Shown here: positions 1 through 7,910 of the stretch, piece by piece
Position numbering within the stretch: position 1 is the first letter of the stretch
Layout: every line of letters begins with the position of its first letter
From: Streptomyces soli
Lineage (GTDB): Bacteria > Actinomycetota > Actinomycetes > Streptomycetales > Streptomycetaceae
DNA: 36,372 bases
Reading direction: 5' to 3'
Assembly: GCF_003999195.1 (NCBI RefSeq)
Contig: NZ_RJVR01000086.1
Span: forward strand, 1 to 36,372
The notes under the pieces: model-generated
Told to the model about the DNA's origin: nothing
The model's database searches: none
What the model saw: the letters and a program-made list of their open reading frames with translations, nothing else
Position numbers and translations under genes: made by a program

Positions 1-117
1 GTGGTCGGCGTGGGTCCTGACCGCTTCCTGGCGCCGGATCTGGCGGCGGCGTACGAGTTCGTACGGTCCGGTGGGCTGACGGCGGCCGCGGAGTCCGTTA
101 CGGGGCCGCTGGCCTAG
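1..117 (+). CDS. 3' end of an unrecognised gene (partial)
   Basis: Frame 1 is open from the window edge for 38 codons and ends at TAG (115-117). The visible C-terminus reads DRFLAPDLAAAYEFVRSGG and ends in VTGPLA. I do not recognise the family, and the start lies outside the window. It converges on the LAXTG surface-protein gene. The two genes overlap by three bases: the sequence CTAG (114-117) supplies a TAG stop to each strand. No terminator hairpin fits between them. Confidence 0.5.
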   Translation: MVGVGPDRFLAPDLAAAYEFVRSGGLTAAAESVTGPLA

Positions 118-407
118 GCCAGCGGGCCGGCCTCCGCCTCGCGCGAGCGGCGGGTGGCGTTGACGAGGAGAGCCGCGCCCATGCCGAGGAAGGCGGTACC
201 GCCGACCAGGTAGGGCGTGGTGTTGACGCTGCCCGTGTCGGCCAGCTGCTGCTGGCTGTCGGCGGTGGTCGCGGACGTCTGGACCGTGGTGGCGGCCTTG
301 GTCGTGACGTGCTCGGCGCTCGCGGAGGCGTTCGGCACGAAATAGAGCGCGCCGAGGACGGTGGCCGCGGCGGCGGCGATGAAAACGGGCGGGCGGTGCG
401 AGGTCAA
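114..407 (-). CDS. Small cell-wall-anchored protein with LAXTG sorting signal
   Basis: This is a predicted exported protein covalently attached to peptidoglycan by a class E sortase. From the chosen TTG start (407) the product is 97 aa. Its N-terminus runs MTSHRPPVFIAAAAA into a hydrophobic stretch ending in ASASA, a good signal peptide with a cleavage site. A short Thr/Ser/Gln-rich spacer follows. The C-terminus has the tripartite sorting signal: the motif LADTG, a hydrophobic segment (YLVGGTAFLGMGAALLV) and a basic tail (RRSRE). LAXTG in place of LPXTG is the class E sortase motif known from high-GC actinobacteria. The frame is open upstream to a GTG at 509, which would add 34 residues before the signal peptide. 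I prefer 407 because GGGGGA lies just upstream and the signal peptide then starts at residue 1. No sortase gene is visible nearby. Confidence 0.7.
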   Translation of the reverse strand: MTSHRPPVFIAAAAATVLGALYFVPNASASAEHVTTKAATTVQTSATTADSQQQLADTGSVNTTPYLVGGTAFLGMGAALLVNATRRSREAEAGPLA

Positions 408-574
408 CGGATCCCCCAGCGGTAGCGGCGACTTGACCGTGGAGGCCGATGGTAGTGAGCCGGTGGGCCCGGTGGGAAGCTCAGACCCGGAAGACTTCCC
501 TCCGGTCACCCTTTGTCCGCATAATGCGCGCCGCCTCCGCCTGAGTGGCCCCCGCGCCGCCTACGCTCCGTCGC

Positions 575-937
575 ATGAGCACTACTGACATCCCCCGCGG
601 CGAGAGCGGACCGCGCTACGTACGCCTCCAGGTCGAGCTCGTCCTGGAGGTCAATGACCAGGACCGGCTGACCGGCGCCGCGCTCGACCACATCGTCGCC
701 GACGAATTCATGCCGGACGAGGAGCGGTCGCACGCGGAAGCGGCCGTCAGACAGGACGAGTCGGAGGCGCTGGCCTATCTGGTCGACCCCTTCGACCTCG
801 TCGCGACAGTGCCCGGGATCGAATTGGTACAGGCGTCCTGGTCCTGTGCCCACACCGAGTATGATCCGGACTCCGACGAGTGGGATCTCTACGAAGACGA
901 AGATGTCGCCGCGGATGAGGAACCGGACGGGCCCTGA
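575..937 (+). CDS. Acidic hypothetical protein
   Basis: The product is 120 aa starting at ATG 575 (MSTTDIPRG). The frame is open ten codons further upstream, but that extension (PAPPTLRR) looks non-coding. The protein has no signal peptide or membrane segment. It is strongly acidic, ending in a run of Asp/Glu (DSDEWDLYEDEDVAADEEP). The central part (VELVLEVNDQDRLTGAALDHI) looks like a compact alpha/beta fold. I do not recognise a named family; it looks like a conserved actinobacterial unknown. It is transcribed alone, divergent from the LAXTG gene, and is followed by a hairpin at 966-993. Confidence 0.6.
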   Translation: MSTTDIPRGESGPRYVRLQVELVLEVNDQDRLTGAALDHIVADEFMPDEERSHAEAAVRQDESEALAYLVDPFDLVATVPGIELVQASWSCAHTEYDPDSDEWDLYEDEDVAADEEPDGP

Positions 938-965
938 ACCCGTCTCAGACTGTGCGTGATTCATA

Positions 966-993
966 GGCCCCGGGCTCATCATGGTCCGGGGTT
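966..993 (+). terminator. Hairpin after the acidic hypothetical gene
   Basis: Stem GGCCCCGGGC (966-975) pairs with GTCCGGGGTT (984-993), including three G-T pairs, around an 8-nt loop. It lies 29 bases after the stop codon at 937. There is no long T-run, which is usual in this group. Confidence 0.5.
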
Positions 994-1174
994 TCCATGT
1001 GCCAGGCACGCAACCGCACGTGGCCTTCCCCACAGTTTCCCGAGGTGGGGAACGGACCAAAGACCCTGGAAGTTCCACAACGTACGACTGAGGCTCGAAT
1101 GAGGGCCGCGGCTCGCGATGCACGGGTGCAGGCGGGCTGGGGGAACGCGTACCGAAGAACCATTGGAGATTCGT

Positions 1175-2458
1175 GTGAAGCCGTCCGACTCCGGCACCGG
1201 CATAGCCAACGATCCGCGCCCGACTGTCACGCGACGGCGCGGCCTCGCCGCCATCGCCGCCATGGTCGCAGGCGGAGCGGTCACGCTGACCGCCTGCGGT
1301 GGCAACAAAAGCAGCGCCGCCGGCTCCGGCTCCAACGCGGTGAAGTCCGAGCAGTCGGCGGGCGCCGCGGCCGCCAAGGACACCTCGGACGCCAGCATCA
1401 CCATCACGCCGGGGGACAACAAGACCAACGCCTCCATCCAGAGCTCGGGTGTGGTCACGGTCACCAAGGGCACGCTGATATCCGTGTCCCTGAAGACCGA
1501 CGCGGGCAGCAAGGTCTCGGGGACTCTGTCGACCGACCGCACGAGCTGGAAGCCGGACGCCCAGCTGCAGCGCGCCACCAAGTACCAGGTGGTCGCGACG
1601 GCTGAGGACGGCCAGAAGCGCCAGGTGGTCGAGAACGCCACCTTCACCACCGTCTCCCAGGCCAACAGCTTCATCGGCTACTTCACGCCGGACAACGGCA
1701 CCACGGTCGGTGTCGGTATGCCGGTGTCGTTCAACTTCGACAAGGCGATCACCAACAAGAAGGCCGTTCAGCAGGCGATCACGGTCACCACCAGCACCGG
1801 CCAGGAGGTCGTCGGCCACTGGTTCAGCGACACCCGCCTGGACTTCCGGCCGGAGCAGTACTGGGCGGCCTACTCGACCATCACCGTCAAGATCGCGCTG
1901 GACGGTGTCGAGGGCGCCAGCGGCGTCTACGGCGTCCAGTCGAAGACGGTGACGTTCAAGATCGGCCGCAAGCAGGTCTCCACGGCCGACGACAAGACCA
2001 AGACGATGACCGTGGTCCGCGACGGCAAGACGATCCGCACCATCCCGGTCTCGCTGGGCGCGCCGGGGACCACGACCTACAACGGCATCATGGTCATGTC
2101 CGAGAAGCTCAAGCAGACCCGGATGAACAGTCAGACGGTCGGCCTTGGCAAGGCGTACGACATCAAGGACGTGCCCCACGCCATCCGGCTGACCACCTCC
2201 GGCACCTTCGTGCACGGCAATTACTGGCGCCCGGTGTCGATCTTCGGCCACACCGACACCAGCCACGGCTGCATCGGCCTGCACGACACCAAGGGCGGCA
2301 ACGACACCTCGACGCCCGCCTACTGGTTCTACAACAACTCGATCCTCGGCGACGTTGTGATCGTCAAGAACTCGCCCGACAAGACGGTCAGCCCGGACAA
2401 CGGCTTCAGCGACTGGAACCTCTCCTGGTCCGCTTGGAAGGCCGGCAGCGCGGTCTGA
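1175..2458 (+). CDS. Lipoprotein L,D-transpeptidase (Ig-like plus YkuD domains)
   Basis: This enzyme cross-links peptidoglycan through 3-3 (mDap-mDap) bonds at the outer face of the membrane. The product is 426-427 aa from GTG 1175, placed by GGAG at 1165-1168 six bases upstream; the frame is open further upstream without a ribosome site. Residues 1-41 carry arginines, a hydrophobic stretch and the lipobox LTAC, with the lipidated cysteine at about 41. A low-complexity Ser/Ala linker follows, then one or two Ig-like beta domains (about 75-260), then the YkuD catalytic domain. The active site is seen as HGNYW, then GHTDTSHGCIGLHD with catalytic Cys366. The arrangement matches the actinobacterial Ldt enzymes with an N-terminal Ig domain. 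The gene stands alone between two hairpins. Confidence 0.93.
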   Translation: MKPSDSGTGIANDPRPTVTRRRGLAAIAAMVAGGAVTLTACGGNKSSAAGSGSNAVKSEQSAGAAAAKDTSDASITITPGDNKTNASIQSSGVVTVTKGTLISVSLKTDAGSKVSGTLSTDRTSWKPDAQLQRATKYQVVATAEDGQKRQVVENATFTTVSQANSFIGYFTPDNGTTVGVGMPVSFNFDKAITNKKAVQQAITVTTSTGQEVVGHWFSDTRLDFRPEQYWAAYSTITVKIALDGVEGASGVYGVQSKTVTFKIGRKQVSTADDKTKTMTVVRDGKTIRTIPVSLGAPGTTTYNGIMVMSEKLKQTRMNSQTVGLGKAYDIKDVPHAIRLTTSGTFVHGNYWRPVSIFGHTDTSHGCIGLHDTKGGNDTSTPAYWFYNNSILGDVVIVKNSPDKTVSPDNGFSDWNLSWSAWKAGSAV

Positions 2459-2493
2459 CCGACGACGGGGTCTGATCGACCACGGCAGGCGCG

Positions 2494-2523
2494 GGGGCCC
2501 GGGACCTTTCGGTTCCGGGCCCC
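2494..2523 (+). terminator. Terminator of the L,D-transpeptidase gene
   Basis: A 13-bp stem, GGGGCCCGGGACC (2494-2506) with GGTTCCGGGCCCC (2511-2523), encloses the loop TTTC. It lies 35 bases after the stop and is followed by a pyrimidine-rich stretch (TCCCTCTTTCTCC). Confidence 0.85.
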
Positions 2524-2545
2524 TCCCTCTTTCTCCGGACCCTCA

Positions 2546-2673
2546 ACCAACAACATCTGGGGCAGCGGCGCCGGCAGCCAGTGCGCCTGGGCCAACTCCG
2601 GTAGCAACTTCGGCGTCTGGCCCAGCACCCCGACACCGGCGGCATCAAGTCCTACCCGAACTCGACCTCTCCT
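2546..2673 (+). pseudogene. Remnant of a secreted glycoside-hydrolase-like gene (frameshifted)
   Basis: The frame from 2546 reads TNNIWGSGAGSQCAWANSG and continues SNFGVW. At about 2620 the sensible reading moves to another frame, giving AQHPDTGGIKSYPNS. The pattern NNxWGSGxGSQ followed by WxxHPDTGGIKSYPN resembles the start of secreted beta-jelly-roll glycosidases of the GH12/GH11 type. I recognise the pattern only in general and cannot assign a family firmly. There is no start codon, signal peptide or catalytic region, so about 40 codons of a once larger gene remain between the terminator and the next gene. Confidence 0.5.
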
Positions 2674-2767
2674 TCAGCTGACACCTCTGATCTTGCTCAA
2701 GTCGTGGTTCCCGCCGCCGGGCGCGTGGAAAGCTGCCCGCAGAGCATGCATCAGAGGGGGAATCGCC

Positions 2768-3289
2768 GTGCGACAGAAGCACATCATCAGCACTGCCGCC
2801 GTGGCGCTCGGCATCCTGCTGGGCGCCACGGCCTTCTCCGACTCGACGCCGGCCACGGCGAAGCCCGCGAAGGCGTCCTCGTCGGCGAAGGCGTCCACGT
2901 CGGCCAAGGCGGCCGACGCAGCTGATGCGGCCGAGCAGAAGTGGATCAAGGTGGCGCAGACCGTGCTCACGCAGAGCACGGACTCCCGCTTCATCGCCGG
3001 TGGCGGAGCCGGCTTCCAGTACCCGTCCGGCAACGGGGACTCCGCCATCGCGGCAGACTCGGGCGTCGTGGTGGAAGTGGCGTGCGGTGGCACCGGCTCG
3101 ATCGCCGTCCACCTGACCTCGGGTACCGACTTCGGCCAGCACGAGGTCAGCGAGACCCTGACGTGCGCCGAAGGCGCGACCACCAACCACCGCATTCCCT
3201 ACCGGCTCGCCGGGAAGGGCCTGATGGTCGCGGTCGACCCCGCCAAGGGCAGCGCGGGCGGCTACGCCTACGCCGTACTCAAGGCCTGA
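2768..3289 (+). CDS. Small secreted protein of unknown function
   Basis: The product is 173 aa from GTG 2768, with GAGGGGG at 2753-2759 as ribosome site. The N-terminus (RQKHIISTAAVALGILLGA) is a signal peptide, probably cleaved after residue 30 near ATA. A low-complexity stretch of Lys/Ala/Ser repeats (AKASSSAKASTSAKAAD) follows. The mature domain (WIKVAQTVLTQSTDSRF to the end) has alternating hydrophobic residues suggesting a beta-sandwich, with two cysteines (VEVACGG and LTCAEG) that could form a disulphide. I do not recognise the family. Its last 22 bases overlap the 3' end of the convergent ROK regulator gene. Confidence 0.75.
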   Translation: MRQKHIISTAAVALGILLGATAFSDSTPATAKPAKASSSAKASTSAKAADAADAAEQKWIKVAQTVLTQSTDSRFIAGGGAGFQYPSGNGDSAIAADSGVVVEVACGGTGSIAVHLTSGTDFGQHEVSETLTCAEGATTNHRIPYRLAGKGLMVAVDPAKGSAGGYAYAVLKA

Positions 3290-4446
3290 GCGTAGCCCTG
3301 CGGGTCGTCCAGCACTCCCCGGACCGCGCTGTACGCGGCGCCCAGCAGCACCCCGTCGCGGCCCAGCCGGGACACCAGCAGGGCCTCGGCCGGCCACTGG
3401 CGGTCAGTGACCCGGTGCGTCAACTCCCGTTCCAGGGAAGGGCGCAGCCACGGCGCCAGTTCGGCGAGGGGGCCGCCGAGGACGACAGCCTGCGGGTCGA
3501 GCAGATTCACCGCGCCGCTCAGTGCGATGCCGAAGGCCTGCCCGGCGGCGGCCAACGCCTTCAGTGCCGCCAAGTCGGCGTCTGCGGCGGCCGCGTGCAG
3601 TGCCTTGAGGGCGCCGGGCTGTTCCGGGGGGATCCCGGCGGCCCGGAGGACGGCCTCCTCGCCGGCGTACTGCTCCAGGCAGCCCCGCGCCCCGCACGAG
3701 CAGCGCGGCCCGTTGGGGTGCACGGGTACGTGGCCGAGTTCCCCGGCGAAGCCGCGCGCGCCCCGGAAGAGCTGCCCGTCGACGATGAGGGCGGCCCCGA
3801 TGCCGATCTCGGCCGAGACATGGATGAAGTCGGTGACCGCGGTGTCGTGGCCGCCCAGCCACAGTTCGGCGAGGGCACCGAGGTTCGCCTCGTTGTCGAT
3901 GCCGGCCGGCGCCGGTACCTGGACGTTTTCCCAGCCGAGGTTGGGGGCCCGCACCACGGTCCGCCGGTCCCGGCCCACCAGCCCCGGCACGGCGACGGTC
4001 AGCCCGGCGGCCCGCAGCCCGAGATTTTCGGCCTCGGTCTGTACGTCGCCGATCAGCGCCGTCAGCTCCCGCAGGACGTCGGCGGGCGGCCGGTCGCGGT
4101 TGTGCGCCTCCACGGAGGCCCGGACCCGTACGACGCCGCGCAAGTCCACCGCGCAGGCCGCGAGGTGGTCGACGCCGACCTCCGCCCCGATGCCGGCCGG
4201 GCCGCTGTCGTTGAGGGCGAGGGCGGTGCCGGGGCGGCCGACGGTGCCGGGGCGTTGCGTACCCAGCTCCACGAGCAGCCCGGCGCCCAGCAGTTCGTCG
4301 ACGAGGGTCGACACCGTCGCGCGGGTCAGCCCGACCTCGGCGGCCACGGCGGCCCGGGAGATCTCACCGCGCGCGGCGACGGCATGCGCCACCAGTGCCA
4401 GGTTGTGGCGGCGCAGTCCCGACTGCGATCCGGGGCCCTTGGGCAC
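3268..4446 (-). CDS. ROK-family transcriptional regulator, likely xylose repressor (XylR type)
   Basis: This is a sugar-responsive DNA-binding protein, 392 aa. I chose GTG 4446 because GAGGAA lies seven bases upstream; a GTG at 4461 has its purine run too close. Residues about 15-65 form a winged helix (ISRAAVAAEVGLTRATVSTLVDELL). The rest is the ROK sugar-kinase-like fold with the zinc motif CSCGARGCLEQYAG. The phosphate-binding DxGGT motif of true ROK kinases is replaced (EVGVDHLAACAVD), which fits a regulator and not a glucokinase. It lies 51 bases downstream of xylB on the same strand and next to xylA. By analogy with ROK-type XylR proteins I infer that it represses the xyl genes until xylose binds. 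Its 3' end overlaps the convergent secreted-protein gene. Confidence 0.85.
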   Translation of the reverse strand: MPKGPGSQSGLRRHNLALVAHAVAARGEISRAAVAAEVGLTRATVSTLVDELLGAGLLVELGTQRPGTVGRPGTALALNDSGPAGIGAEVGVDHLAACAVDLRGVVRVRASVEAHNRDRPPADVLRELTALIGDVQTEAENLGLRAAGLTVAVPGLVGRDRRTVVRAPNLGWENVQVPAPAGIDNEANLGALAELWLGGHDTAVTDFIHVSAEIGIGAALIVDGQLFRGARGFAGELGHVPVHPNGPRCSCGARGCLEQYAGEEAVLRAAGIPPEQPGALKALHAAAADADLAALKALAAAGQAFGIALSGAVNLLDPQAVVLGGPLAELAPWLRPSLERELTHRVTDRQWPAEALLVSRLGRDGVLLGAAYSAVRGVLDDPQGYAQALSTA

Positions 4447-4474
4447 GCTGCGGTTCCTCACTTCCTTCGGACGT

Positions 4475-4488
4475 CGATCAGTTGATCG
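4475..4488. promoter_or_regulatory. Palindrome between xylB and the ROK regulator gene
   Basis: CGATCA and TGATCG form a perfect 6-bp inverted repeat around GT. It lies in the 51-base gap upstream of the ROK start. It could be an autoregulatory operator for a regulator promoter inside the xyl operon. It is short, so chance is possible. Confidence 0.35.
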
Positions 4489-4497
4489 CCTCCACCC

Positions 4498-5904
4498 TCA
4501 CGCGGTGCCGAACGCCCGCGCAAGCTCACCGCCCAGCCGGGCCAGCCCCGCGTCGTCCCGGGCCAGCGGCTCGTACAGCGGTCCCTCCGCCGTGCGCCAG
4601 CGCCGGGCGACCTCGGCGGGCGCTTCGCCGGTGAGGAGCCCGGCGGCCTGCGCGGCGGCACCGAGGGCGACCAACTCGTCCGCCACGGGGACCTGCACGG
4701 CGCGCCCGGACAGCCGGCGTACCGTCTCGCGCCAGGCCGTGCCCCGCGCGCCGCCCCCGATGAGGAGCAGGGGCGCGTCGGAGGGGGCGCCGTCGACCGC
4801 CAGCACCTGGTCGAGCGCGGCGAGCAGGGCGTACGCGGCCCCCTCGTACGCGGCCTGAAGGACCTGGCCGGGGGTCGTGTCGTGGCGGAGGCCGCTCAGG
4901 ACGCCCGAGGCGTACGGCAGATTCGGTGTGCGCTCGCCGTCGAGGAAGGGCAGCAGGGTCACCGAGCCCCCGGGATCCACGGCCTCGCGGTCGAGTGAGA
5001 GCAGGGCGGCGACCTTGTCCACCGCGAGCGTGCAGTTCAGGGTGCAGGCGAGCGGCAGCCAGCCGCCGTGCGCCCCGGCGAACCCGGCGACCGTCCCGGA
5101 GGCGTCGGCGGGGCGTGTCACGGACGGGGTGTACACGGTGCCGGAGGTGCCGAGGCTGAGCGCCGCCTGCCCCGCCGCCAGGCCGAGCCCGAGCGCGGCG
5201 GCGGCGTTGTCCCCGGTCCCGGAGGCGACGAGGGCGCCCTCGCGCACCCCTAGCCCCGGGAGGGTGACCCCGGCCGCCTCGCCGGGGCCCAGGACGCGGG
5301 GGAGCAGCGCGGGGTCGAGCCCGATGGTGTCCAGCAGCCCTTCGTCGTACGCCTCGGCCTGCGTCGACCACCAGCCGGTGCCGGACGCGTCGCCCCGGTC
5401 GGTGACGGCGGCCCCGGACAGCCGCTCGGTGAGGAAGTCGTGCGGCAGCCGCACCGCCGCTGCGGCCTTGGCGACGTCGGGCTCGTTCTCGTGGAGCCAC
5501 GCCCACTTGGTCACCGTGAAACTGGCGCCCGGCACGCTCCCGAACCGCCCGGCCCACCACCCGGCCCCGTGCCGCTCGACCAGTGCGGCGGCCTGCGGCG
5601 CGGACTGTACGTCGTTCCACAGCAGCGCCGGCCGCAGCGGCCGCCCCTGGCCGTCCAGCACGACCAGCCCGTGCTGCTGCCCGCCGACCGAGACCGCGTC
5701 GGCGCGCCGGGCGTGCTCCCCGACCTGCGCCAGCGCATCGCCGAGCGCCCGCCACCACACCTCGGGGTCGGTCTCGCGGGCCGCGCCCTCACTGACGACG
5801 TGCCTGGCCTGTCCCCGGGCCAGCACCTGCCCGCTGTCGGGGTCGACGGCGAGCACTTTCGTCGACTGCGTGGAGCTGTCCACTCCGAGTACGACGCGTC
5901 CCAT
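4498..5904 (-). CDS. xylB: Xylulokinase
   Basis: This enzyme phosphorylates D-xylulose to D-xylulose 5-phosphate, the second cytoplasmic step of xylose use, feeding the pentose phosphate pathway. The product is 468 aa, normal for FGGY kinases. Start ATG 5904 is set by AAGGGAG eight bases upstream; an upstream GTG (5922) overlaps that ribosome site. The N-terminal FGGY domain opens with VVLGVDSSTQSTKVLAVD, the phosphate-1 motif with the conserved Asp. VGGQQHGLVVLD and LLWNDVQS mark the sugar-binding half. The C-terminal domain shows ALSLGTSGTVYTP and LLLIGGGARGTAWRETVRR, the adenosine motif. It is divergent from xylA and followed by the ROK regulator, so regulator and kinase may be co-transcribed. 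Confidence 0.95.
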   Translation of the reverse strand: MGRVVLGVDSSTQSTKVLAVDPDSGQVLARGQARHVVSEGAARETDPEVWWRALGDALAQVGEHARRADAVSVGGQQHGLVVLDGQGRPLRPALLWNDVQSAPQAAALVERHGAGWWAGRFGSVPGASFTVTKWAWLHENEPDVAKAAAAVRLPHDFLTERLSGAAVTDRGDASGTGWWSTQAEAYDEGLLDTIGLDPALLPRVLGPGEAAGVTLPGLGVREGALVASGTGDNAAAALGLGLAAGQAALSLGTSGTVYTPSVTRPADASGTVAGFAGAHGGWLPLACTLNCTLAVDKVAALLSLDREAVDPGGSVTLLPFLDGERTPNLPYASGVLSGLRHDTTPGQVLQAAYEGAAYALLAALDQVLAVDGAPSDAPLLLIGGGARGTAWRETVRRLSGRAVQVPVADELVALGAAAQAAGLLTGEAPAEVARRWRTAEGPLYEPLARDDAGLARLGGELARAFGTA

Positions 5905-5936
5905 AACTGCGGCTCCCTTCACAACACGGCTTCCGC

Positions 5937-5970
5937 ATACTAATTTGTTCAGCGGTCTTACGAATAGGAG
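5937..5970. promoter_or_regulatory. xylA/xylB divergent control region with imperfect operator
   Basis: The 74 bases between the two start codons hold an imperfect inverted repeat, ATTTGT (5943-5948) and ACGAAT (5960-5965), one mismatch, 11-bp spacer. On the minus strand TAGTAT (5942-5937) is a good -10 box for xylB, and the repeat would cover its spacer and -35 region. For xylA, AGGAG at 5966-5970 is the ribosome site, eight bases before ATG 5979. I propose this as the ROK regulator's operator. It does not match the Firmicutes XylR consensus closely. Confidence 0.5.
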
Positions 5971-5978
5971 CCGCAGCC

Positions 5979-7148
5979 ATGAGTTTCACCCCGACCCCCG
6001 ACGACAAGTTCACCTTCGGTCTCTGGACGGTCGGCTGGCAGGGCCGCGACCCGTTCGGCGACGCGACCCGTCCCGCCCTCGACCCGGTCGAGACCGTCAC
6101 AAAGCTCGCCGAGCTCGGCGCGCACGGAGTCACCTTCCACGACGACGACCTGATCCCGTTCGGCTCCGACGAAACCGCCCGCGAGTCGCACATCAAGCGC
6201 TTCCGCCAGGCCCTGGACGCCACCGGCATGAAGGTCCCGATGGCGACCACCAACCTCTTCACCCACCCCGTCTTCAAGGACGGCGCCTTCACGGCCAACG
6301 ACCGGGACGTCCGCCGCTACGCCCTCCGCAAGACCATCCGCAACATCGACCTCGCAGCCGAGCTGGGCGCCCGGACCTACGTCGCCTGGGGCGGCCGCGA
6401 AGGCGCCGAGTCCGGCGCCGCCAAGGACGTACGCGTCGCCCTGGACCGCCTGAAGGAGGCCTTCGACCTCCTCGGCGAGTACGTCCTCTCCCAGGGCTAC
6501 GACCTGCGCTTCGCCGTCGAGCCCAAGCCCAACGAGCCCCGCGGCGACATCCTCCTCCCCACCGTCGGCCACGCCCTCGCCTTCATCAACGAGCTCGCCC
6601 ACCCCGAGCTGGTCGGCGTCAACCCCGAGGTCGGCCACGAGCAGATGGCCGGCCTCAACTTTCCGCACGGCATCGCCCAGGCCCTCTGGCACGGCAAGCT
6701 CTTCCACATCGACCTCAACGGCCAGTCCGGCATCAAGTACGACCAGGACCTCCGCTTCGGCGCCGGCGACCTGCGCTCCGCCTTCTGGCTCGTCGACCTC
6801 CTGGAGTCCGCCGGCTACTCCGGCCCCCGCCACTTCGACTTCAAGCCCCCGCGCACCGAGGACTTCGACGGCGTCTGGGCCTCCGCCGCCGGCTGCATGC
6901 GCAACTACCTCATCCTCAAGGACCGCTCCGCCGCCTTCCGCGCCGACCCCGAGGTCCAGAAGGCTCTCAAGGCCTCCCGCCTCGACCAGCTCGCCCTCAC
7001 CACCCTCGGCGCCGGTGAAACCCTCACCGACCTCCTCGCCGACCGTACCGCCTTCGAGGACTTCGACCTCACCGCCGCCGCCGACCGGGGCCTCGCCTTC
7101 GAACACCTCGACCAGCTCGCCCTGGACCACCTCATGGGCGCCCGCTGA
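5979..7148 (+). CDS. xylA: Xylose isomerase
   Basis: This enzyme interconverts D-xylose and D-xylulose in the cytoplasm using two divalent metal ions; the family also isomerises glucose to fructose. The product is 389 aa, the length of the class I enzymes of Streptomyces. The diagnostic residues fall at the expected numbers: His54 and Asp57 in [11 protein letters not shown], Glu181 and Lys183 in [11 protein letters not shown], and the metal/substrate site [24 protein letters not shown] and FHIDLNGQ are also present. AGGAG lies eight bases before the start. The gene is transcribed away from xylB and followed by a hairpin at 7168-7196. Confidence 0.98.
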   Translation: MSFTPTPDDKFTFGLWTVGWQGRDPFGDATRPALDPVETVTKLAELGAHGVTFHDDDLIPFGSDETARESHIKRFRQALDATGMKVPMATTNLFTHPVFKDGAFTANDRDVRRYALRKTIRNIDLAAELGARTYVAWGGREGAESGAAKDVRVALDRLKEAFDLLGEYVLSQGYDLRFAVEPKPNEPRGDILLPTVGHALAFINELAHPELVGVNPEVGHEQMAGLNFPHGIAQALWHGKLFHIDLNGQSGIKYDQDLRFGAGDLRSAFWLVDLLESAGYSGPRHFDFKPPRTEDFDGVWASAAGCMRNYLILKDRSAAFRADPEVQKALKASRLDQLALTTLGAGETLTDLLADRTAFEDFDLTAAADRGLAFEHLDQLALDHLMGAR

Positions 7149-7167
7149 CGCCGTACGCGTATCTCCT

Positions 7168-7196
7168 GGGGCCGCCCGCGGCGGCCGGGTGGCCCC
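7168..7196 (+). terminator. Terminator of xylA
   Basis: GGGGCCGCCC (7168-7177) pairs with GGGTGGCCCC (7187-7196) with one G-T pair, 20 bases after the stop codon. There is no T-run. Confidence 0.65.
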
Positions 7197-7220
7197 GGCG
7201 GCCGCGCTGAACCCAGCCCG

Positions 7221-7425
7221 CTACGCCGGCCCCTGTCGGGCGAACCGGTCGAGGGCGGCCAGCACCAGGTCGCGCGTCGTGGCGGTGCCCTGGTGGCCGG
7301 CGTCGTTGATGACGGTGAGGTGGGCGTCGGGCCAAACGTGGGCAAGGTCCCAGGCGGTGGTGAGGGGGGCGGCCAGGTCGAGGCGGCCATGGATGAGGAC
7401 GCCGGGGATGCCGGAGAGGCGGAGT
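7221..7425 (-). pseudogene. 3' remnant of a proline iminopeptidase (alpha/beta hydrolase)
   Basis: The minus-strand frame ending at 7221 reads RHVLRLSGIPGVLIHGRLD, then AWDLAHVWPDAHLTVINDAGH and ends DRFARQGPA. This matches the C-terminal part of proline iminopeptidases: the IPGVxxxGRxD strand carries the catalytic Asp and DAGH the catalytic His. The N-terminal two thirds, including the nucleophile Ser, is missing. The fragment is fused out of frame to the 3' end of a truncated proline-rich gene, so it is not expressed as an enzyme. Confidence 0.7.
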
Positions 7426-7429
7426 ACGT

Positions 7430-7870
7430 GGCGCGGCAGCTCAGCGAGGCCTTGCCGTTGGGCTTCATCGTGCGGTGGAAGACGCAGTGCTTGACCGTGT
7501 GGCCGTCCAGCTTGACGTCGATCGTGATGACGGCGTGGACCGGGTCGCCGGAGGCGGTGCCGAGGGGGTCGTAGACCAGGTTCTGGATGGAGAACTTGGC
7601 GGTGCAACTGGAGTTGTAGCAGGGGCTGAAGCGGGGCTTGCCGGTGGTGGAGAAGCTGATGTCGGGGTCGACGGCGGCGGTGACCACGCCCGCGATGATG
7701 AGAGCCGGCCCGCGTCTTCGCCGGGGCGGTCCGCCCACCGAGGGCGGATAGGGCGCGTAGGCGGGCGGGGGCGGAGTGGCCGGATAGTGGCCCGACGGGT
7801 GGGCCTGGGGCGGGAGTTGTGGAGGCGGTGGCCCGAAACCGCCTGCGTTCCATGGTGATTGACCTGACAT
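7430..7870 (-). pseudogene. Truncated proline-rich membrane-anchored protein gene
   Basis: ATG 7870 has a strong ribosome site (GGGGGGAAG, five bases away). The product starts MSGQSPWNAGG, continues with a Pro/Tyr-rich cytoplasmic tail (PPPPAYAPYPP), a basic stop (RRRRG) and a hydrophobic segment GPALIIAGVVTAAV. That segment is only about 14 residues and runs straight into DPDISFSTTGKPRFS, so the rest of the helix and the usual linker look deleted. An extracellular beta domain with two cysteine pairs follows (SPCYNSSC, then VKHCVFHR and SLSCRAT). At about 7430 the gene-like reading ends and the frame runs through unrelated sequence to 6905, antisense to xylA. The hydrolase remnant continues in another frame. 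It may still make a small protein, but it is not the ancestral one. Confidence 0.6.
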
Positions 7871-7910
7871 GTCTGCTTCCCCCCACCTTGGAGCGGCCCC
7901 CAACGCCCCA

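Noticed and set aside
506..2284. Minus-strand frame of 592 codons opposite the L,D-transpeptidase
   Set aside because: Arg/Gly/Val-rich, no motifs; the plus strand encodes a recognised enzyme.
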